From contig NZ_JACVOZ010000003.1 of assembly GCF_018882125.1 (NCBI RefSeq), positions 530,553-594,552 on the forward strand: 64,000 nt of DNA, written 5' to 3'. Every line of letters starts with the position of its first letter. The first letter of the stretch is position 1. Below, one piece after another: positions 59,029 to 64,000 of this stretch. The position numbers and the translations under genes are program-made. Source of the stretch: Polynucleobacter sp. AP-Melu-500A-A1 (lineage in GTDB: Bacteria; Pseudomonadota; Gammaproteobacteria; Burkholderiales; Burkholderiaceae). Under the pieces are notes generated by a model. It saw nothing but the letters and a program-made list of their open reading frames with translations. It ran no database searches and had not been told where the DNA came from.

Positions 59029-59122
59029 AAACCCATACTATCAAATCCATAAGACACTCATTAGCGCCAACTTGCTGAGTCTTTTTTTGACTGGTAATCT
59101 CTTCAAGGACCTCTTCAATCAT
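59021..59122 (-). CDS. Possible small leader-like protein (33 aa) overlapping the CDF start
   Basis: An open frame from ATG 59122 (MIEEVLEEITSQKKTQQVGA) to TAA 59021, overlapping the CDF ATG by 8 bases in another frame. Its translation could couple to the CDF gene. The ribosome site is poor, so it may be chance. Confidence 0.25.
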   Translation of the reverse strand: MIEEVLEEITSQKKTQQVGANECLMDLIVWVYG

Positions 59123-59199
59123 GGCTGACCCATATATTTATTATGGTTGCAGCCCAAAATGAGTGGGGATGGCTTACACACTTGGTTGCAGAAAAAGAA

Positions 59200-59227
59200 A
59201 AAAGACTTAGGAATTTCTCCCTAAGTC
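59200..59227 (-). terminator. Strong minus-strand terminator after the Bug gene
   Basis: GACTTAGG (59204-59211) pairs with CCTAAGTC (59220-59227). On the minus strand the hairpin is followed by TTTTTTTC. It ends the Bug gene transcript at 59290, about 60 bases after its stop. Confidence 0.8.
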
Positions 59228-59275
59228 GTTGATTTCATTGGTGAGCCTACTAGGGCTTGAACCTGTGATTTGAAA
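59219..59275 (-). other. tRNA-3'-end-like scar, candidate attachment-site remnant
   Basis: On the minus strand AGGTTCAAGCCCTAGTAGGC and TCACCA look like a T-arm, acceptor strand and CCA end, followed by ATGAAATCAACGACTTAGG, which is typical of integrase core sites. The first half of a tRNA is absent. It lies between the Bug gene stop and its terminator, and overlaps the terminator stem. It aligns with the sequence at 14858-14914 without gaps. Confidence 0.45.
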
Positions 59276-59289
59276 GCCTATTAAGCGAT

Positions 59290-60264
59290 TTACTCTGCTG
59301 AGATTTTCGCTTTTGCAATAATTTTTTGACTGGTAAGGTATGTTCCCTTAATGAGGTCATCAGTCTCAGCTGTTGTCATGATTGATGGCGAGACACCTAA
59401 ATCATTTATTGCCTTTATCACATCAGGCTCTTTCAATATTTCATTAAAAGCCTGTCTAAGAATATTCACAACATCTGGCGGGGTTTTTGAGGGGGCCACG
59501 ACTACAAATGAACCAGAAAAATTCCATTGTGGATAGAATTTTTTCAATGGAGGAATTCCAGGTAAATCAGGTGCCTCTGCAGTTCCTAAAAAAGCTAATG
59601 CTCTTAACTTTCCAGACTTAACAAATGTATTAGCAAGCGGATCGCATACTAGATCAACAGTTCCGCCCATAGTATCGGTTAAAGCTTGAGAAGATCCCTT
59701 GTAAGGAACATGTCGTATATCAATATCCGATAAGAGCTTAATATATTCCATTGTTATGTGACCTGGACTTCCGTTCCCAGAGGAGCCATAGGTTAACTTA
59801 CCAGGATTTTTTTTTGCATATTCAATCAAACCTGCAAAAGAAGTAATTGGCAAATTGGGATTCACAGCAATTACAGATCTTGATCCACCTATGTGCGCAA
59901 TAGAGACAAAGTCTTTAAAAGGATCGAAATTTGCCTTTACTAATTGTGGGGCGGTGGCAAGATTAGTGACAGAGGCATTTAGTAGTGTATAGCCATCAGG
60001 CTTCGAATTAGCAACATACGCAGCCCCAATTGTGCCGCCAGCACCAGCGCGATTCTCAACAACAACAGATTGCCCCAGTTTGACGCCCAATTGTTTAGAC
60101 ATGAGTCTTGCTAGTCCATCATTAGTGCCGCCAGCAAGGTAAGGAGATACATTAATAATTGTCTTATCAGGATAAGCCGCTTTCGAATGCTGGGTCAGCA
60201 ATAGAATTGGTGATAAAACTAAGAAAATTTTGATTCCAGATCTAATGAATTTATTCATAGCCAT
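59290..60264 (-). CDS. Bug/TctC-type solute-binding protein
   Basis: A 324-residue periplasmic binding protein with a signal peptide (ending LTQHSKAA). Landmarks: YPDKTIINVSPYLAGGTNDG, VENRAGAGGTIGAAYVANSK, PDGYTLLNASVTNL, GKLTYGSSGNGSPGHITMEY, VPYKGSSQALTDTMGGTVDL and FSGSFVVVAPSKTPPDVV. The GGxxD turn is GGTNDG. It is divergent from the lyase operon at 60463, with about 200 AT-rich bases between, so it is likely the receptor for that operon's substrate. Confidence 0.93.
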   Translation of the reverse strand: MAMNKFIRSGIKIFLVLSPILLLTQHSKAAYPDKTIINVSPYLAGGTNDGLARLMSKQLGVKLGQSVVVENRAGAGGTIGAAYVANSKPDGYTLLNASVTNLATAPQLVKANFDPFKDFVSIAHIGGSRSVIAVNPNLPITSFAGLIEYAKKNPGKLTYGSSGNGSPGHITMEYIKLLSDIDIRHVPYKGSSQALTDTMGGTVDLVCDPLANTFVKSGKLRALAFLGTAEAPDLPGIPPLKKFYPQWNFSGSFVVVAPSKTPPDVVNILRQAFNEILKEPDVIKAINDLGVSPSIMTTAETDDLIKGTYLTSQKIIAKAKISAE

Positions 60265-60462
60265 TCTTTATGAAATGTGAAAAATTTCATCTTCTATACT
60301 AGTGAAAGATTTAAGTATTTCATACCAATAAATCGTCATATCTATATATTGCAGTGCGATATATAGAAAACAGCACCCCCACGCGCTTCCAATTGAAAAT
60401 AATAATTGCTTTATCCTAGCTGAATTGAAAAATACATCAAAAATCATTAACGGAGATGGTCC

Positions 60463-61806
60463 ATGAGCGCATATGTAATAGATAGTCAGTTATTCAAAGA
60501 TCAATTCAGCACTCTCGAAACTAGACAAATATTTGACGATAAACAAACGGTTCAACGCTGGCTTGATGTAGAAGCAGCTCTGGCAAAAGTTCAGGCTAAA
60601 TTAGGAATCATCCCGCAAAAGGCTGCAGATGAGATATGCGCTAAGTGCCAAGTTGAGTTAATTGATCTGGATGAGCTTAAGAGAGAAATGGATCGCACTA
60701 GTCACCCGATTGTTCCCCTACTTCGTGCAATGAAGAACGTGTGCTCAGGAGATGCTGGTGAATATATTCATTGGGGAGCAACGACACAAGACATTATTGA
60801 TACCGGCACCATTCTACAAATCAAAGATTCTCTAGATATTACTGAAAAGCGTTATCAAGCACTTCTCATAAATCTTAAAAAATTGGCAGCTGAGCATCGC
60901 AATTTAGTCACTGTAGCGCGAAGCCATGGTCAACAAGCATTGCCTATTACTTTTGGATTTAAAGTCGCTGTATGGATTGAAGAAATACGTCGTAATCTTG
61001 ATCGTTTTAATGAAATGCGCGGACGATTATTGGTCGGTCAGTTTTCAGGCGCTGTTGGAACACTGTCTGCATTGGGAGATAAAGGGATTGAGGTTCAAGA
61101 AGCCTTATTTAAGGAGCTAGGATTAGGATGCCCAGTAATCCATTGGCATGTTTCTCGTGACAGCAATGCGGAGCTCGCAGCAGTATTGGGGATCTGCACT
61201 AGCACCATTGGAAAAATTGCCCATGAAATCTACAGCCTGCAAAAAACAGAAACTGCGGAACTAGAAGAACCATTTGCCCCTGGAAAAGTAGGCAGTAGCA
61301 CGATGCCACACAAACGCAATCCCCCTGCATGCGAGACTATAGTGGCACTTTCTCGTGTTGTCAGAAGTATTGTCCCTCTAGCAATGGAAGCCATGATGGC
61401 CGAGCATGAGCGCGATAAGATTGCGCTCCAAACAGAACGTGAATATATTTCTAGGCTGTGCTGCATGGCTGATGCTGCTGCCGCAAAAATCGTCTACGTT
61501 ACAAGCGCCTTATCAGTGCGCGAAGAAAATATGGAAAAAAATCTATATATTCAACGTGGTCTTTTGATGTCTGAAGCAGTGATGATGCAATTGAGCGATG
61601 AACTTGGAAGACAGGAAGCTCATGAAATTGTCTACACCATTTGTATGGATGTTTTTGAAAATGGTGGCGAATTCAAAGATGGTCTATTGGCAAACCCCAT
61701 TATTGCGGCTAGATTTGATGAGACTACGATTGACAAGATGCTAGATCCAAATGTATATCTTGGTATGGCAGGCCAGTTTGTTGATCGTGTCCTTGCTAGA
61801 AAGTGA
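60463..61806 (+). CDS. Fumarase/adenylosuccinate lyase superfamily enzyme
   Basis: A 447-residue lyase. Conserved regions: TSHPIVPLLRAMKN (region 1), IHWGATTQDIIDTG (region 2) and the signature GKVGSSTMPHKRNPPACETI near residue 278, which holds the flexible catalytic loop Ser. The superfamily breaks C-N, C-O or C-S bonds, usually releasing fumarate. It is distinct from purB by context: the next genes are MmgE/PrpD and a thiol dioxygenase, so a catabolic lyase is likely. The stop overlaps the next GTG start (GTGA). Confidence 0.87.
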   Translation: MSAYVIDSQLFKDQFSTLETRQIFDDKQTVQRWLDVEAALAKVQAKLGIIPQKAADEICAKCQVELIDLDELKREMDRTSHPIVPLLRAMKNVCSGDAGEYIHWGATTQDIIDTGTILQIKDSLDITEKRYQALLINLKKLAAEHRNLVTVARSHGQQALPITFGFKVAVWIEEIRRNLDRFNEMRGRLLVGQFSGAVGTLSALGDKGIEVQEALFKELGLGCPVIHWHVSRDSNAELAAVLGICTSTIGKIAHEIYSLQKTETAELEEPFAPGKVGSSTMPHKRNPPACETIVALSRVVRSIVPLAMEAMMAEHERDKIALQTEREYISRLCCMADAAAAKIVYVTSALSVREENMEKNLYIQRGLLMSEAVMMQLSDELGRQEAHEIVYTICMDVFENGGEFKDGLLANPIIAARFDETTIDKMLDPNVYLGMAGQFVDRVLARK

Positions 61807-63146
61807 CAGAAATTAATTTTACAAACGCCCTTGCAAGCCATTGCCTAGCGATCGGGAATGGGGCAATAGCGCCTGAAATCTATAGGATTGCTTCCCATAG
61901 TCTGTTGGATTGGATCGCTGTTGGAAGATATGCTTGGAAAGAGCCTGCACTACAAATCCCATTAGATTGCTGTATAGAGGAAGGTGGCAACCCGCAGGCA
62001 ACCTTATTGAGTGGTCACAAAGCAAGCTGCTCTCAGGCAGCACTTCTGAATGGTATTGCGTCTCATATCTTCGATTTTGATGATGTGCATCTTCGCTCGC
62101 GGGTTCATCCTTCTGTTCCACTATGGTCAGCGATACTGGCTGAAGGGGAGCTGATGAATGCGCCCATTGAACAGCTGCTACGTGCTTTCATTGTCGGAGT
62201 AGAAATGCAAAGTCGACTTGCATTTGTAATTGGGGAAGATCATTACAAATTAGGTTGGCACAACACAGCAACACTTGGTGCTTTTGGAGCTAGTGCTGCA
62301 GTTGCCTATTTAAAGGAAATGACTGCCTCAGAGCTGGCTACAGTATTAGGGATCTGCGGTACACAGGCTGCGGGCCTCAGAATTGCATTTGGGACGATGT
62401 GTAAACCATTGCATGCAGGAAAAGCTGCTCTCACTGGCCTAAATTCTGCCAAATATGCCGCAAAGGGATTCAATGGGCCAAAAAATATTTTTGATACCCC
62501 TGGGGGTATTTTCGCCTTATACGCCAATCACTCTTTCCCTGAAAATGTATTTGATAAACCAGAGCATCTCTGCATAAAAGATATCATTTATAAGTACAAC
62601 GCATCTTGCTATGGGACTCAAGCGCCCATAGAGGCATGCAAAATCCTAATGGAAACAGCTTTATATAACCCTAGTGCTATTAATAGCGTAGATGTCACCA
62701 TTGAGACACAATACTTATCTGTTTGCTGCATACCGAAACCATCAACCGCAACTGAAGCAAAATTTAGCATTAAATATATGTGTGCACTAACTTTATTGGG
62801 ATACAGCACTACTGCCTCATCTAGCTTCGAAGCAGATCTGCTCTCTAATGCCAAAATCAATAAACTGATGACAAAGATCAATATCTTAAGTAATACGTCA
62901 TTGCCAAGAGCAAATGCTGTTGTCAAAATCACGAATAGAGATGGCAACAGCTTCTCCAACACCTATAATGCAAATAGTCCTGAATCAGATTTGGACCATC
63001 AAGAGTTCAAAATAAGATCAAAAGCACTGAGCTTATTATGTGAAAGTATGTCATCTGTGAATGCCAATAAACTCATTGATGCGGTCCTGATCAACAAAGA
63101 TTTAAAAACTGCGCAACTAATGTCGTTCATTCCCATCATCCATTAA
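61803..63146 (+). CDS. MmgE/PrpD family protein
   Basis: A 447-residue protein of the 2-methylcitrate dehydratase/cis-aconitate decarboxylase family. Seen are FDFDDVHLRSRVHPSVPLWS (two-helix His motif), GWHNTATLGAFGASAAVAYL, FGTMCKPLHAGKAALTGLNS, and AKFSIKYMCALTLL. Members dehydrate or decarboxylate citrate-like tricarboxylates and isomerise related acids. The GTG start overlaps the lyase stop by 4 bases, so the two are translated together. Confidence 0.88.
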   Translation: MTEINFTNALASHCLAIGNGAIAPEIYRIASHSLLDWIAVGRYAWKEPALQIPLDCCIEEGGNPQATLLSGHKASCSQAALLNGIASHIFDFDDVHLRSRVHPSVPLWSAILAEGELMNAPIEQLLRAFIVGVEMQSRLAFVIGEDHYKLGWHNTATLGAFGASAAVAYLKEMTASELATVLGICGTQAAGLRIAFGTMCKPLHAGKAALTGLNSAKYAAKGFNGPKNIFDTPGGIFALYANHSFPENVFDKPEHLCIKDIIYKYNASCYGTQAPIEACKILMETALYNPSAINSVDVTIETQYLSVCCIPKPSTATEAKFSIKYMCALTLLGYSTTASSSFEADLLSNAKINKLMTKINILSNTSLPRANAVVKITNRDGNSFSNTYNANSPESDLDHQEFKIRSKALSLLCESMSSVNANKLIDAVLINKDLKTAQLMSFIPIIH

Positions 63147-63163
63147 TTAACGAGAAAACTAAA

Positions 63164-63781
63164 ATGAATAACATTTTCGACGTCAACGCACCTCTTCGTG
63201 AGTTTGTAGTATCCATGACTAAATTAGTTGAAAAAACTAATGATGAGGCAATGCTTCTGAAGATTGGTTCAGAGCACCTCGCGAAATTGATTTCAAATGA
63301 TGAATGGTTACATGATTTTTGTACAGTGCCACATCCAGAGTTTTATCAACAGTTTCTCTTGCACTCGGATCCACTTGAGCGATTCTCGGTTGTAAGCTTC
63401 GTTTGGGGGCCAGGTCAAAAAACGCCTATCCATGATCATTGCGTATGGGGACTTATTGGGATGCTTCGCGGCAAAGAAAATGGCCAGCGCTATAAATACG
63501 ACGATCAGAATAATTTGATTCCTGACGGACCTCCTACAACACTTGAGGCCGGTGAGATTGAAGCAGTTAGCCCGTCAGTTGGTGATATTCATGTCGTTAG
63601 CAATGCGATACCTGACCAATGCTCGATCAGTATTCATGTGTATGGTGCAAATATTGGCGCCGTCAAAAGACATATCTACGATAAGGAAACAGGTGAGAAA
63701 AAACACTTTGTTTCAGGCTACTCATCCACCCGGATCCCGAATTTATGGGATAGATCTGTCCAGGTAAGATCATCACTGTAA
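63164..63781 (+). CDS. Cysteine/3-mercaptopropionate-type thiol dioxygenase
   Basis: A 205-residue cupin of the thiol dioxygenase family. Iron ligands are His90 and His92 in KTPIHDHCVWG and His143 in GDIHVVSN. The catalytic Ser-x-His-x-Tyr triad is Ser156, His158 and Tyr160 (SISIHVYG). Such enzymes turn a thiol such as cysteine or 3-mercaptopropionate into a sulfinate. The gene is the third in an operon with a lyase and an MmgE/PrpD protein, suggesting that the lyase frees a thiol which this enzyme oxidises. The terminator follows at 63846. Confidence 0.87.
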   Translation: MNNIFDVNAPLREFVVSMTKLVEKTNDEAMLLKIGSEHLAKLISNDEWLHDFCTVPHPEFYQQFLLHSDPLERFSVVSFVWGPGQKTPIHDHCVWGLIGMLRGKENGQRYKYDDQNNLIPDGPPTTLEAGEIEAVSPSVGDIHVVSNAIPDQCSISIHVYGANIGAVKRHIYDKETGEKKHFVSGYSSTRIPNLWDRSVQVRSSL

Positions 63782-63845
63782 AAGTTTAAAATTTATCTGC
63801 ACATTAGTAAAGATAAGAACATGAATTAAAAATTTTAGCGCCATT

Positions 63846-63876
63846 AAAAAAATACCAACCCGAAGGTTGGTATTTT
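63846..63876 (+). terminator. Rho-independent terminator (shared inverted-repeat type)
   Basis: AATACCAACC-CGAA-GGTTGGTATT with an A run before and TTTT after. It ends the lyase operon. Its 24-base core is the exact reverse complement of the one at 16861-16884. Confidence 0.8.
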
Positions 63877-63880
63877 GTAC

Positions 63881-64000
63881 GACTCGACACATAGTTAACA
63901 CTTTATACCGGACACATACTTTACAGTTTTTGGCATAGGAGGGACCACTCTATGCCGTGGAATGAAAGTACGAAGATGGATGAAAAGCTACGTTTTGTGT
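63881..64000 (+). mobile_element. Left end of an IS481-type insertion sequence
   Basis: About 70 bases upstream of a transposase-like start contain TAACACTTTATACCGGACAC and a following ACATACTTTACAG, resembling the terminal repeats of IS481-group elements. The exact element border and the right end are outside the window or not clear. The transposase start at 63952 supports the call. Confidence 0.6.
63952..64000 (+). CDS. Transposase N-terminus (IS481 family), cut by the window edge
   Basis: Sixteen residues are visible (MPWNESTKMDEKLRFV), matching the usual start of IS481-type transposases (MPWxExxxMxExLRFV). AGGAGGG lies 8 bases before the ATG. The DDE domain lies beyond the window, so integrity cannot be judged. 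Confidence 0.7.
   Translation, partial: MPWNESTKMDEKLRFV

Noticed and set aside
59230..59290. Intact tRNA gene on the minus strand
   Set aside because: Only a T-arm and acceptor-like 3' part are recognisable. There is no anticodon arm or D-arm, so it cannot be a functional tRNA.

Overview
The window looks like a chromosome segment of a small-genome, AT-leaning betaproteobacterium of the order Burkholderiales, most probably Polynucleobacter or a close relative (family Burkholderiaceae). The reasons are the moderate-to-low GC content, the short intergenic gaps, the gene families present (Bug/TctC-type binding proteins, an OsmC-YcaO fusion next to ahpCF, DUF2244, DUF1622, DUF3147, a phasin with a lysine-rich tail) and the protein similarity I recognise. 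This is inference from reading, not from a search.

Layout. 0-9 kb: small secreted and membrane proteins mixed with three orphan Bug solute-binding proteins and a lactonase/Ldh/Bug operon. 9-14 kb: peroxide defence (ahpC, ahpF) convergent with a 732-residue OsmC-YcaO fusion. 14-33 kb: an accessory catabolic and uptake region with five Bug proteins, a polar amino-acid-type binding protein, a TAXI-type binding protein, an alpha/beta hydrolase, a LigJ-like 4-oxalomesaconate hydratase, an RraA/LigK-like aldolase, an aspartate-dehydrogenase-like enzyme, a RidA-like protein, an M20 peptidase, a serine hydrolase, an SMP-30 lactonase and a 6-oxocamphor-hydrolase-like crotonase. 33-43 kb: housekeeping and maintenance genes (DnaQ-GIY-YIG fusion, Rrf2-type regulator, Lon-N-domain protein, MpaB-like protein, AlkB-like protein, FAD amine oxidase, FolB-like protein, tautomerase, a frameshifted class II aldolase, a phasin). 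44-52 kb: a lipid-related cluster (glycosyltransferase, LplT-like transporter, GDPD, Mpo1-like membrane protein, membrane-anchored class III aminotransferase, phosphatidylserine decarboxylase, START-like protein). 52-59 kb: an outer-membrane beta-barrel, a NitT/TauT-type ABC transporter with a fused double permease, and a CDF metal exporter. 59-64 kb: a Bug protein divergent from a lyase - MmgE/PrpD - thiol dioxygenase operon, then the left end of an IS481-type element at the window edge.

How the genes work together. Nine Bug-type proteins occur without any TctA/TctB membrane subunits in view. Most sit beside one or a few catabolic enzymes, so each pair probably acts as one capture-and-convert module for a different organic acid, sharing permeases encoded elsewhere. 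The clearest candidate for a new coordinated system is 44-52 kb. Its intergenic regions carry TGTCATA-type motifs that resemble PhoB (PHO) boxes, including an 18-base near-consensus site in front of the glycosyltransferase-LplT-GDPD operon. With a lipid glycosyltransferase, a glycerophosphodiesterase, a lysophospholipid-type flippase, a PLP aminotransferase with a membrane anchor and a Psd, this suggests phosphate-starvation membrane-lipid remodelling. A second candidate is the lyase/PrpD/thiol dioxygenase operon, which may break down a sulfur-containing dicarboxylate.

Two tRNA-3'-end-like scars at about 14.88 and 59.25 kb have the look of tyrosine-integrase attachment sites and may mark old island boundaries. 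No intact tRNA, rRNA or CRISPR array was seen.
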